A DNA stretch of 59,180 nt from Hyphomicrobiales bacterium (GTDB lineage: Bacteria; Pseudomonadota; Alphaproteobacteria; Rhizobiales; JAJFHC01), in assembly GCA_021775835.1 (NCBI GenBank), contig JAJFHC010000156.1:1-59180 (forward strand), in the 5' to 3' direction. Position 1 is the stretch's first letter, and every line of letters starts with the position of its first letter. Below, piece after piece: positions 35,033-43,903 of the stretch. Both the position numbers and the translations under genes were made by a program. The notes beneath the pieces are model-generated. The model saw only the letters and a program-made list of their open reading frames with translations, did not search any database and was not told the DNA's origin.

Positions 35033-35424
35033 GTCACATTCTCCCGAATGAACCCGACAATGTCGTCGAGTTTGCTGGAGGTTGGAAACACGCCCCTGAA
35101 CCCGTAAGCCTTGACCGTCTCCCGGTCGGCTTCGGGGATGTTGCCCCCGATGATCCACAACCTGTCCTCTAGATCATGTTCGATCATCAGCGCATGCAGT
35201 CTCTCACATAACGGCATGTGCGCGCCCGACAGCACCGATAGTCCGATCACATCAACACTTTCTTCGAGAGCTGCATTGGCAATGCTCTCCGGCGTCTGAT
35301 GCAGGCCGGTATAGATGACCTCGAAACCGGCATCGACCAGTGCCCGGACAACGACCTTGGCGCCCACATCATGACCGTCAAGCCCCGGCTTCGCCACAAG
35401 GACACGGACCCTGGCATCACTCAC
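35029..35424 (-). CDS. B12-binding subunit of acyl-CoA mutase
   Basis: A 131-residue cobalamin-binding domain. DGHDVG at 16-21 has the His18 that ligates cobalt; SVLSGAH and GGNIP complete the DxHxxG...SxL...GG pattern. It supplies adenosylcobalamin to the catalytic subunit, to which it is coupled by a 4-bp overlap. Its length matches small subunits of the two-part mutases (isobutyryl- and hydroxyisobutyryl-CoA type). No MeaB/ArgK-type G-protein chaperone is encoded nearby. Confidence 0.93.
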   Translation of the reverse strand: MSDARVRVLVAKPGLDGHDVGAKVVVRALVDAGFEVIYTGLHQTPESIANAALEESVDVIGLSVLSGAHMPLCERLHALMIEHDLEDRLWIIGGNIPEADRETVKAYGFRGVFPTSSKLDDIVGFIRENVT

Positions 35425-36554
35425 GACGACACCTCCTTGGCGATGACCAGCTTCAGGATCTCACTGGTGCCGCCGCCAATCAGGGTAAAACGGATGTCGC
35501 GCAGAAAGCGCTGAACCGGATACTCCATGGCAAATCCATAGGACGCAAATACACGGGCGGCCTTGTCGCAGATGTCGGCAGCGGCTTCCGAAGCAAACAG
35601 TTTTGCCATCGACGCCTCCTTGAGATGAGGCTTGCCTTCGTCCTTGAGCCAGGCCGCGTAGTGCACCAGCCGGCGCGCGGCTTCGAGGTCGGTGGCCATT
35701 TCCGCCAGTTTCATCTGTATCGCCTGAAACCGGTTGATCGGTTTGCCGAACTGCGACCGTTCGCCGGCATACCGCACCGCCTCGTCGAGAGCCGCCCGCC
35801 CGCCGCCCACGGCAAGGGCGCCGGTCACGATCCGGATCTCGGCAAGAAGTTGGCGCAAGTGAACTTGCCCGTCGCCTTCCTCCCGGCTCAACACGTGGCT
35901 GTCGGGGACGAAACAGTCCTCGAACGCCACTTCAGACGTCGGCAAGGCCCGCACGCCCAACTTTTCTATGGAGCGTCCGATCCTCAGCCCTTCAAAGTGT
36001 TTCTCGACCAGAAATATCGTGAGGCCGCCATCCTCGCCGGCCTTGGCAAAGACAGTGAAGAAGTCCGCCACCGGTGCCGACGTCACCCACATCTTTTGGC
36101 CATTCAGCCTGTATCCGCATTGCACCTTGGTCGCCGAGGTCGTTATGGCACCGAGATCGCTACCGGCATCGGGTTCGGTCATGCAGATACCGCCGATCTT
36201 CTCACCCTTGAGTGCCGGCAACAGAAGGCGCTCGTGAATGTCCTGATCTCCCAGCATATGGAGAAACTTGGTGCCCATCAGCGACTGCATGGTCACACAA
36301 CCTGCAAGTGACATGGAGCCCCGGGCGATTTCCTCAAGCGCGATGCAGAGTGTCACCAGGTCGCTGTCGATGCCCCCGACGTCCGACGGATAACGCATGG
36401 CAAAAAATCCCAAGGCGCCGAGCTGCTCAAATAATTCCCTTGGAAAGGCGTGGGCTTCATCAAGGGCTTCCGCCTGAGGGATAATGGCATCGTCGCAGAA
36501 CCGCGAAAATGTCTCCTGGATCTGGCGTTGTTCCAAGCTCAGGGCGAAGTCCAT
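35421..36554 (-). CDS. Acyl-CoA dehydrogenase
   Basis: A 377-residue acyl-CoA dehydrogenase. FAD and substrate motifs are CMTEPDAGSDLGAI and KMWVTSAP, with ERSQFGKPINRFQAIQ in the middle and IGGGTSEILKLVIAKE at the end. The catalytic Glu position of medium-chain enzymes (EGT) reads GGT, as in other members whose base lies elsewhere. The start ATG 36554 leaves a 10-bp gap after hyuB; the open frame extends upstream into the hyuB tail without a site. The enzyme would make a 2,3-enoyl-CoA within the pathway. Confidence 0.92.
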   Translation of the reverse strand: MDFALSLEQRQIQETFSRFCDDAIIPQAEALDEAHAFPRELFEQLGALGFFAMRYPSDVGGIDSDLVTLCIALEEIARGSMSLAGCVTMQSLMGTKFLHMLGDQDIHERLLLPALKGEKIGGICMTEPDAGSDLGAITTSATKVQCGYRLNGQKMWVTSAPVADFFTVFAKAGEDGGLTIFLVEKHFEGLRIGRSIEKLGVRALPTSEVAFEDCFVPDSHVLSREEGDGQVHLRQLLAEIRIVTGALAVGGGRAALDEAVRYAGERSQFGKPINRFQAIQMKLAEMATDLEAARRLVHYAAWLKDEGKPHLKEASMAKLFASEAAADICDKAARVFASYGFAMEYPVQRFLRDIRFTLIGGGTSEILKLVIAKEVSS

Positions 36555-36564
36555 CAGGTCCCCT

Positions 36565-38391
36565 TCATGAATCGGCGTTCGTGTCTGCGGCCGCGTCGAC
36601 CGGAGAGTCAGTGATAGCTGTCGTGGCCGCGACGCCTGTGTTGGTGACCTCTGCGGTGGTAACGTCAGACGCAGCTTCCGGCACAACATCCGGTGTCGCG
36701 TCTGGTGCCGGCACGGCGTCTGCAAAGTCATAAATCTCCCGCGCCGCCTTTGGCGAAATTACCCCGTTGCGAACTTCATCTCTGAGCTTCTCCCGGTCCC
36801 GCTTCTTGGGATCGCCATAGCCTCCACCACCACCGGCCACCTGATAGTAGTAGGTCCCCTTGGGAACCCCGGTGATGAGATCCTTGTTCTTCGGCACCCG
36901 TTTGGTCCCGTTCGGATACTCCAGGACAATGCTGTTGAGGATGCTGCCGCGCCCGCCAAGCAGGCCGAAGGCACCCTCGAAGTCGCCGTCCCCGAACGTC
37001 ACGAGCTGAGTGTCTTCGGAGCCGATGACGAAATGGGTTTCAACACCCAGGCCGCCGCGCCACTGCCCGGCACCCCCGGAATCCTCAATGTACTCGTGCT
37101 TGAGAAGCAAATGCGGCGTCATGACCTCGAACATCTCGTAGTCCTGGTCCAGCACGCCGCCCGAGGCGTCGATCATGCCGATATGATCGTACCCGTCCGT
37201 GCCTTTCATCGCACCCGAACCACCCTTCAGCCCCATGAAGCCGATATCTACGTAGGTTTCCTCGCTTTCCGGATCGACTCCGGTCGTCAGCGAACAAAGC
37301 AGGTTGTTCCACCCCGCAGTCACCCGGTCGGGGATACCCGGGGCCAGCGCGCGCATGATCGCATCGGCATTCGGCGGGCACAGGTGGTTTCCGAATGTAG
37401 TAGCTTTGGGATAACTGGCATTGAGGATCGTGCCTTCGGGAATGATGATTTCCAGCGGTTCGAGCATGCCCTGATTATGCGGAATGTCAGGGTTCACCAG
37501 TTGAAGCAATGTCAAAACGGTGGCAGAGGCGCTTGACGTGTAGGTCCCGTTGACGAAGCCGTCTGTCTGGGGGTCCGTGTTCGAATAGTCAAACTTGATG
37601 CTTCTGTCCTCGACAGTGATCTTTACACGAATGGTGAAAATCGTGCCTTCGTGGTGTCCGTCGTAGTAAACCTTGCCTTGTCCGGAATAGGTACCGTTGG
37701 GAATCTTCTCGATTTCCGCTTCCATCATTTTCTGCGACGATTCGAACAGGGCCTGCTTGTGAGCCCGGTAATGCTCGACACCGTATTTGCCGACAAGCGT
37801 CTGCAGCCGGCGCTCACCAATCGTGCTTGCACCGATCTGGGCGCGCATGTCGTGTTCGACGATTTCGAGCCGGATGTTGGCAAAGATCATGCCCCAGACA
37901 TCTTTTCGGAACACACCCCTGTCGTAGACCTTGACCGGCGGAATGCGCAGGGCCTCCTGCCAGACTTCCGTTGCGTTGGGGTTGTAGCCGCCCTGAACAG
38001 CACCGCCGATATCGGCCTGATGGCCCTTGACCGCCGACCAGCCGATCAATTCGTCTTCCACAAATATCGGCTTGTAAACCGCCACATCGTTGTTCTGGTT
38101 GCCGAAACTGAAGACATCATTGTGAAAGATGACGTCACCAGGGTGAATGTCGTCACCGAAGAACTCGACCAGATACTTGCAGACAGGCGCCAGCGAAAAG
38201 GCCAGGATCGGCAAATTCTCGGTCTGTTCCAGCATGTTTCCGGCCTCATCGTAGAGCCCGGTCACAAAATCCTTGGCTTCGCACAGAATCGGTGAACGGG
38301 TAGTGCGCTCAACCGAACCGCTCATTTCATCGGTTATCGACTTGAAGGTTCTGGCATAGACAGACAGCAGAATGGGATCCACAGTGCTCAT
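36565..38391 (-). CDS. HyuB-type hydantoinase B/oxoprolinase (ketone carboxylase-like) subunit
   Basis: A 608-residue HyuB-family subunit. It has VFHNDVFSFGNQNNDVAVYKPIF, FDYSNTDPQTDGFVNGTY, and the glycine-rich end VAGGGGGYGDPKKRD. The family includes N-methylhydantoinase, 5-oxoprolinase, and acetone and acetophenone carboxylases. After about residue 555 there is a tail of roughly 50 residues made of Ala, Asp, Thr, Val and Pro, not part of the domain. ATG 38391 overlaps the hyuA stop. Position with thiolase, CoA-transferase and mutase genes favours a carboxylase role over hydantoin hydrolysis. Confidence 0.9.
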   Translation of the reverse strand: MSTVDPILLSVYARTFKSITDEMSGSVERTTRSPILCEAKDFVTGLYDEAGNMLEQTENLPILAFSLAPVCKYLVEFFGDDIHPGDVIFHNDVFSFGNQNNDVAVYKPIFVEDELIGWSAVKGHQADIGGAVQGGYNPNATEVWQEALRIPPVKVYDRGVFRKDVWGMIFANIRLEIVEHDMRAQIGASTIGERRLQTLVGKYGVEHYRAHKQALFESSQKMMEAEIEKIPNGTYSGQGKVYYDGHHEGTIFTIRVKITVEDRSIKFDYSNTDPQTDGFVNGTYTSSASATVLTLLQLVNPDIPHNQGMLEPLEIIIPEGTILNASYPKATTFGNHLCPPNADAIMRALAPGIPDRVTAGWNNLLCSLTTGVDPESEETYVDIGFMGLKGGSGAMKGTDGYDHIGMIDASGGVLDQDYEMFEVMTPHLLLKHEYIEDSGGAGQWRGGLGVETHFVIGSEDTQLVTFGDGDFEGAFGLLGGRGSILNSIVLEYPNGTKRVPKNKDLITGVPKGTYYYQVAGGGGGYGDPKKRDREKLRDEVRNGVISPKAAREIYDFADAVPAPDATPDVVPEAASDVTTAEVTNTGVAATTAITDSPVDAAADTNADS

Positions 38392-41000
38392 GAAACAACC
38401 TCAGGTTCAGAGGTTGTGTCGGAGCGATCTTCCGTCTCAGGCTCTCGCACGTCTGTGTCATCGGTTGCTTGTTGCTCATCGGCTTCGATCCCGTCGGTGT
38501 CAACCGTCTCGGCGCTGGACGTCGGGCTGGCCACGGTTTCGGCTTCATCATCCGCACCGGCTGTGTCTTCGGTTTCCCCATCACCGGAGATTTCGTCTAA
38601 GTCTTCCGCTTCACCATCGGTTGAATTGTTCTCAGCTTCTTCTCCGTTGGCGGCCTTCGGCAAGGCGGCATCGCTGTTGGTTGATGGCGGAACAGCCTCG
38701 CCTTCGTCGGCCTCCGGTTCGGTTGCTTCACCTTCGGCGCTTACTTCCGGGTCAGTTTCCTCAGGCGTCTGTTCTTCCGCCGCATCCTGCTCGGAAACCG
38801 CCACCGGGGTATCCCCGGATGCTTCCGCGATCACAACCGTCTCTTCTTGTTCGCGTGAAACCTCAACGACCGGGACTACGGCCGGAGCGTCGCCTGCAGC
38901 CCCTACCGACGACACAAGCTCCGGGCGCGTCTTGTCGAACACCACGAAGGATCCGAACCTGTCGCAAATACAATTGAATCCCGGACTGACAAAAATTGTC
39001 GTGGTTTCCAACTCGATGATGGCCGGCCCCTTGACCAGATCTCCATGAGCGAGCACGTGACCATTATAGATCTGCACCGCTTCGAACCGGCCTTTTTCAG
39101 GAATGTAGACCGAGCGCGCGCCCTTCTTTGCCCGGTCCAGATTGCCGTCAAACTGAAGGGTTCGGGCAAAAGACGGTTTGTCGGTAGTCCCGACGGCGGT
39201 GATCCGAATATTGACGATTTCCATCGGCACGTCCTGCTCTCGCAGGCAGTACCCATAAAGGCGATTGTGCTCTTCATGGAAGGCCGTGGCAATCGCTTCA
39301 CTGTCGCCATTCTCGATATGCGCGATCGGCACCACGAACCCGACTTCGTGATACTGCTTCAGGTATCGGCATTCGAGCGTGCACAGGAATGAACGATTTT
39401 CTTCCACGACCCGGTCCGCGGCGAACTTCAATGTTGCCGTCTCAATGATATCCTGGACGACCTTGTTGAATTCCTCGAAATCGAGTTTGTCCAGCCGGCG
39501 CACATAGGTTTGCACATAGTCGTGCTCAAGGTCGCTCAGCAGCATGCCCGCCGCGCACAGGATGGACGCTTCGCGCGGGATGATCTGCATCGGAATCTCA
39601 AGCTCCCGGCAAATCTCGCTGGAGTGAATCGCCCCCGCACCTCCGGCCACAACCATGGCGAATTCGCGGGGATCATGCCCCCGCTTGACCGTGACCTCCC
39701 GCACACCCTCTGCCATGTTGGTGCAGGCGACCCTATACATGCCGGCTGCAGCCTGTTCGACCGTCAGGCCCATCGGCTTGGCCACATGTTCGTCGATCGA
39801 GGCCCGCGCGGCCACGGCATCGAGTGACATGGATCCGCCGGCGAAGTACCGCGGATCCAAGTATCCCAGGATGACGTTGGCGTCAGTCGTGGTTGGTTTT
39901 TTGCCGCCCTTTCCATAGCAGGCCGGACCGGGTGCGGCCCCGGCACTTTGCGGTCCCATCTGGAGGAGACCGCCGCGATCGATCCACCCAACCGAACCGC
40001 CACCGGCGCCGATCGTGTTGATGTCCAGCATCGGCAACGCCAGGCGGAACCGGTCGATCTGTCCGACCGATGCCATCACCGGCCGGTCAATCACCAGCGA
40101 CGCCTCAAAGCTGGTCCCGCCCATGTCGACGACGATGCATTTTGTCTGATTGAGCGTCGCTGCGTAATGAAGACTGGCCCTGGGCCCCGCCGCCGGGCCG
40201 GAGAGCAATGTGGACGCCGCCCGTTCCCTTGCGGTCCTGGGCTCTGTCACGCCTCCATTGGATTGCATGATGAGCAGCTTGCCGGCGAGCCCCTCCTGTT
40301 CCAGCCGGCTCTCCAGACTGGACAGGTACCGGTCGAGGATCGGACCGATATAGGCATTCAGGACCGTCGTGCTGACCCGTTCATAAAAACGGATCGACGG
40401 CAGCAGATCGGATGAAACACTCAAATACGCATCGGGCATCGACTGGCGCACTTTCTGCGCAACAATCTTCTCATGCTCCGGGCTGGCATAGGCATTCATC
40501 AGGCAGATTGCGACGGCTTCAATGTCGTTGTCCTGAAACAGCGCTATGGCCTCATCGAGAGCGTCCATGTTGACGGGCGCGATTTCCCGGCCGTTGCGGT
40601 CAAGCCGGCCTCTCAGGCCAACGCGCAGGTAACGTGGCACCAGAGGTTCGACGTTGGTGTAACGATTGTTGTACTGCTCTTCGCGAACACCGCGGCGCAT
40701 CTCAAGCGCGTCGCGCAGGCCTTCCGTCGTAATCAGGCCGGTTTTTGCCCCGTGACGTGTCAAGGTGGCATTGGTCGTCACTGTCGTTCCATGGACGATT
40801 GTTTCGATACCGGCGACCAGATCTCGCAACGAAACAGCCGGGTCCAGGGCAGCGCCCAGTTCCGACAGACCGGTCATCACAGCGATCGAGGGATCGTGCG
40901 GTGTCGATAACGTCTTGTGAATGCGTGGCACGCCATCGTCAGCCACGAACAGAAAGTCCGTGAATGTACCTCCGACATCGATGCCGACAGACGTGACCAC
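38388..41000 (-). CDS. HyuA-type hydantoinase A/oxoprolinase (ketone carboxylase-like) subunit with acidic tail
   Basis: An 870-residue HyuA-family protein. The ATP-binding N-domain starts with GIDVGGTFTDFLFV, and the hydantoinase A core has STLLSGPAAGPRASL and IVVDMGGTSFEASL; the C-domain ends near residue 693 (FVVFDKTRPE). HyuA-family subunits phosphorylate substrate or carbonate for carboxylation or ring opening. The last roughly 175 residues are an acidic, Glu/Asp/Ala/Thr-rich, apparently disordered tail that the family normally lacks. The start is GTG 41000 with GGAGGG upstream. It lies 27 bp after the thiolase gene. Confidence 0.9.
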   Translation of the reverse strand: MVTSVGIDVGGTFTDFLFVADDGVPRIHKTLSTPHDPSIAVMTGLSELGAALDPAVSLRDLVAGIETIVHGTTVTTNATLTRHGAKTGLITTEGLRDALEMRRGVREEQYNNRYTNVEPLVPRYLRVGLRGRLDRNGREIAPVNMDALDEAIALFQDNDIEAVAICLMNAYASPEHEKIVAQKVRQSMPDAYLSVSSDLLPSIRFYERVSTTVLNAYIGPILDRYLSSLESRLEQEGLAGKLLIMQSNGGVTEPRTARERAASTLLSGPAAGPRASLHYAATLNQTKCIVVDMGGTSFEASLVIDRPVMASVGQIDRFRLALPMLDINTIGAGGGSVGWIDRGGLLQMGPQSAGAAPGPACYGKGGKKPTTTDANVILGYLDPRYFAGGSMSLDAVAARASIDEHVAKPMGLTVEQAAAGMYRVACTNMAEGVREVTVKRGHDPREFAMVVAGGAGAIHSSEICRELEIPMQIIPREASILCAAGMLLSDLEHDYVQTYVRRLDKLDFEEFNKVVQDIIETATLKFAADRVVEENRSFLCTLECRYLKQYHEVGFVVPIAHIENGDSEAIATAFHEEHNRLYGYCLREQDVPMEIVNIRITAVGTTDKPSFARTLQFDGNLDRAKKGARSVYIPEKGRFEAVQIYNGHVLAHGDLVKGPAIIELETTTIFVSPGFNCICDRFGSFVVFDKTRPELVSSVGAAGDAPAVVPVVEVSREQEETVVIAEASGDTPVAVSEQDAAEEQTPEETDPEVSAEGEATEPEADEGEAVPPSTNSDAALPKAANGEEAENNSTDGEAEDLDEISGDGETEDTAGADDEAETVASPTSSAETVDTDGIEADEQQATDDTDVREPETEDRSDTTSEPEVVS

Positions 41001-41027
41001 TATCTGCCCTCCATCTTCGTCATGGCA

Positions 41028-42248
41028 TTACCCCCCTGTCACCTGCAACACCACCGCCATCGCGGTGTCGCCGGCCGCACAGCCTGTAAACAACCCGGTT
41101 CCACCGCCACGCTGCTTGAGTTCCTCGATCAGTTCGATGATCGATCTCACACCCGTCGGCCCCTGCGGGTGTCCCCAGATCAGTGAACAACCAAAATTGT
41201 TCATCTTCAAGACATCGAAGCCTGTTTGACGTGAAAATACAATGTCATTGACCGCAAACGGATTATGCGTCTTGACGCAGTCAATCTCGCCGATATCGAT
41301 CTTCGCCTGACCAAGGGCGTCTCTGGCCGCAGGAATCGGCGCTTCGGGCATATAGGCCAGGTCAACCCGCGACAGCCCGAAGCCAAGAAGGCGCACGCGG
41401 ATACCGTCGTCGGTCCGCATCTCCTTTGCCTTCTCCGGTGTTGCAATGATGATTGCCGAATTGCCGTCGGCCGGGTGGGTCTGCCCACCAAAGGTGACAG
41501 TGCCGTCTGAAAGAACCGTGCGCAGTTTTGAAAGGCCTTCCGGATTGGACAGCGTAATGCCCTCGTCACCGACGAGTGTCGCCGCAACCCGACGGTAACG
41601 CGGGTCCGGCACGTCGAACGGCACCGTCATGTAGCGTTTCTGAAATTCACCTTCATTTTGCAACGCCTCGGCGTATTGCTGGGTACGGCGCAGAACCACA
41701 TCGTGCTGTTCCTGCGTAGAAATCTTGTGCTTGGCCGCGACGTTTTCCGCCGTCTGAAGCATCGAGTGCCCGCCCAGCGGATCGCAACTGAAGTTCTCCA
41801 GAACCCAGTTTTCATGATCGCCCGTACCGCCCGGTGCATCAGGCCGGGGGTAATAGATATGTGGGCCGTTCGACGTTCTGTCGGCGGCAACCGACAGAGC
41901 ACTGGTGGCCATACCGCTTTCGATCTCTTGGGCGGCGGCCAGAACACAACGCACCCCGGTCGCACAGGCCTGGTTGATTGTGGGCCCGCCGACACCGCAC
42001 GCACCGATCTGGCCCATGAACCAGGGCAGCCCGTAAAACGAGTGCTTTTGAGGGACCGTCGTCCCCAGAACCCCATAGTCGAACGCGGTAGCATCGATCC
42101 CACGCTTGTCCAGTTCGGTCCGGGCCACATGTGCCGCAAACTCAATGCTGTTCAGGTTCGCGAAACTTCCCTGCCATTTGGCATAAGGCGTACTCCAGTA
42201 GGCACCATACGGTATTTCTGCTTTGTACATTTCGGTACTCACGATCAC
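41028..42248 (-). CDS. Thiolase family protein
   Basis: A 406-residue thiolase-fold protein. Nucleophile Cys95 lies in NQACATGVRC, the His region is THNPFAVND, then WGHPQGPTGVR, and the second Cys is in TGCAAGDTAMAVVLQ. All catalytic positions are present, so it can cleave or form 3-oxoacyl-CoA. It is the first gene of the 12-gene operon, and the upstream 219-bp gap holds a candidate TetR operator. The start is uncertain: GTG 42248, GTG 42242 or ATG 42230 are possible, none with a strong ribosome site. Confidence 0.9.
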   Translation of the reverse strand: MIVSTEMYKAEIPYGAYWSTPYAKWQGSFANLNSIEFAAHVARTELDKRGIDATAFDYGVLGTTVPQKHSFYGLPWFMGQIGACGVGGPTINQACATGVRCVLAAAQEIESGMATSALSVAADRTSNGPHIYYPRPDAPGGTGDHENWVLENFSCDPLGGHSMLQTAENVAAKHKISTQEQHDVVLRRTQQYAEALQNEGEFQKRYMTVPFDVPDPRYRRVAATLVGDEGITLSNPEGLSKLRTVLSDGTVTFGGQTHPADGNSAIIIATPEKAKEMRTDDGIRVRLLGFGLSRVDLAYMPEAPIPAARDALGQAKIDIGEIDCVKTHNPFAVNDIVFSRQTGFDVLKMNNFGCSLIWGHPQGPTGVRSIIELIEELKQRGGGTGLFTGCAAGDTAMAVVLQVTGG

Positions 42249-42422
42249 TCATGGATTTCGGCGTCTCTCAACCCAGGTGAGCCGTCACCAAACCGCGTTT
42301 ACATTGCCTGTCGGTAAGCCCACGGATTCACTTAATCAATTCTCTGCGCACCGGACACCAGCCAACCCGGACCGCCTAACACCGGATATCCTTCCACGCC
42401 GTTCCGGTCTGGGCAACACCAA

Positions 42423-42440
42423 TTTTACAGATATGTAAAA
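42423..42440. promoter_or_regulatory. Candidate TetR operator upstream of the long operon
   Basis: TTTTAC-AGATAT-GTAAAA is a perfect 6+6+6 dyad in the gap between the EthD gene and the thiolase gene. The same arms and spacing recur at 43198-43215 beside the tetR gene. It probably controls the operon that starts with the thiolase. Confidence 0.65.
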
Positions 42441-42467
42441 ACGCTCAACAAGTGTCTGTTCCACACC

Positions 42468-43157
42468 CTAGAACAGCGTGCACCGATGCATCGCATGGTG
42501 TGTGTTATGTCCAAATTCTGGAAAGCCTTTGAGATCGGCCCTGAGATCGGCCAACACGTCGGACTCCAGCGCCAGATTGAGCGCATCGACATTGTCAAAC
42601 ACGACCTCGTTACCGACGATGACCGGCGAAGGGTCGAAGCCGGGGTTTTTCCAGGCGACAGGCACATAACAGAACACATTCCGGATACCCGGGAACCGGG
42701 CCATGATCGGCGGATGATTGGCAGCATAGTGCGCCGCAAACGCGCCATTGTCTTTGGTCGGCCCGAAATACCGCACCACGAACGACATGCCGGCCACGCG
42801 CGGTAAGGGTTCTGGGTTGTCGCTAACCGGTGTTTCGTGAATCCGAAACATACCGGCCGTTGTCTCCAGCGATTCTCTCGAACCCATGTCCGAGACGGCT
42901 TCAAGCAACCTATTCTGGATCACGAATTCTGACAGTTGAGCAGCGGAATATCCGGTGAATTGGATTATCAGATCGGGGCGTTCCGGGTCGTCGAAATGCA
43001 ATACGTCGCCGCCCTCTTCGTCCGGGACGAACAGATCTGAGGTAAGACCGTTGGCATTTTCTCTCAATACCGGCGCCACATCCTGGGCGAACCAGTCTGC
43101 AAGATCTCCAGACGGAGGCAATTTCCATGAGCAGGTCAGAAACAGGGCAAATTTCAT
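42468..43157 (-). CDS. EthD domain protein
   Basis: A 229-residue protein with two ferredoxin-like (dimeric alpha-beta barrel) halves; the second, with FVVRYFGPTKDNGAFAAHYAANHPPIMARFPGIRN, is a clear EthD domain. EthD proteins accompany ether- and ketone-degrading oxygenases, with unclear roles. ATG 43157 has AAGGGA upstream; a TTG at 43163 is less likely. It lies between two identical-type dyads and so should belong to the same TetR regulon. The first half is a degenerate copy of the fold. Confidence 0.82.
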   Translation of the reverse strand: MKFALFLTCSWKLPPSGDLADWFAQDVAPVLRENANGLTSDLFVPDEEGGDVLHFDDPERPDLIIQFTGYSAAQLSEFVIQNRLLEAVSDMGSRESLETTAGMFRIHETPVSDNPEPLPRVAGMSFVVRYFGPTKDNGAFAAHYAANHPPIMARFPGIRNVFCYVPVAWKNPGFDPSPVIVGNEVVFDNVDALNLALESDVLADLRADLKGFPEFGHNTHHAMHRCTLF

Positions 43158-43196
43158 GGGCAATCATCCCTTCTCGGAAACGCCAACGCAAGAAAG

Positions 43197-43216
43197 ATTT
43201 TACGCCTCTGTAAAAT
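43197..43216. promoter_or_regulatory. Candidate TetR operator between ethD-like and tetR genes
   Basis: ATTTTAC-GCCTCT-GTAAAAT is a perfect 7-bp dyad with a 6-bp spacer, in the 136-bp gap between the divergent genes. It matches the dyad at 42423-42440. Expected function is repression of both the EthD gene and tetR. Confidence 0.68.
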
Positions 43217-43293
43217 TCATGCTTGAATGAACTGCTGCAATCTCAAGAGGAGACCGCCTGCGTGACACGACAGCAAAACTCTGAGTTGTGCTA

Positions 43294-43896
43294 ATGAACC
43301 GCCGAACGGAAATTCTCCGCCGGGCAGCGGAAGTCTTCGCCCGACAAGGCGTCGCGCAAACCTCGATGGAAGACATCGCCAGCGCGGTCGGAATCAAACG
43401 CGAAGGCGTCTATTACTATTTCCGGAACAGGGGCGACATCCTGCTTGAAATCATCCTGCCGCAGTCGAACACGCTCCTGAACAACCTCCGGCACGTGGTC
43501 CAGTCAAACCGGACATCGCGCGAAAAACTCCGTGCTGCAATCGAAAGTCATCTCGACGCCTACAACCCAAGCTATCTGGAAATGAGCGTGGCACTGCGCG
43601 AAAATCACTTCGTCGACGACCACAGGAAACTGGAGGATCTGAAAACCACCTGGGACTCCTACAGTGGCTTGTGGGTCACCCTGATCGAGGACGGGCAGCA
43701 GGCCGGTCAACTGCATCCGGACATCGATGCCAAACTGGCAGCCTTCGGTCTGCTCGGCATGTGCAACTGGGTCAGCCGATGGTACGACCCGCATGGAGAG
43801 GTACCGATCCACGAAGTTGCCGAGACCTTTTTTCTGATGGCATCGTCGGGACTGACCGTTTCTGATGCAGACCAAAATGAAACGACCATGGAGTAG
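43294..43896 (+). CDS. TetR family transcriptional regulator
   Basis: A 200-residue TetR regulator. The HTH lies in about residues 4-48 (RRTEILRRAAEVFARQGVAQ, then MEDIASAVGIKREGVYYYF); the C-terminal helices bind the inducer. Acyl-CoA esters are common inducers of related catabolic TetR proteins. It diverges from the EthD gene and thiolase operon and leads two dehydrogenase genes on its own strand, 7 bp before the next. It is the probable regulator of the whole 27-46 kb locus. ATG 43294 is preferred over GTG 43288. Confidence 0.92.
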   Translation: MNRRTEILRRAAEVFARQGVAQTSMEDIASAVGIKREGVYYYFRNRGDILLEIILPQSNTLLNNLRHVVQSNRTSREKLRAAIESHLDAYNPSYLEMSVALRENHFVDDHRKLEDLKTTWDSYSGLWVTLIEDGQQAGQLHPDIDAKLAAFGLLGMCNWVSRWYDPHGEVPIHEVAETFFLMASSGLTVSDADQNETTME

Positions 43897-43903
43897 ATCG
43901 AAG

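Noticed and set aside
38372..39048. Ser/Ala/Pro- and Arg/His-rich plus-strand frames across the hyuA tail
   Set aside because: They are shadows of the GAA/GAC/GCN-rich acidic tail; the minus frame continues directly from the HyuA domain.
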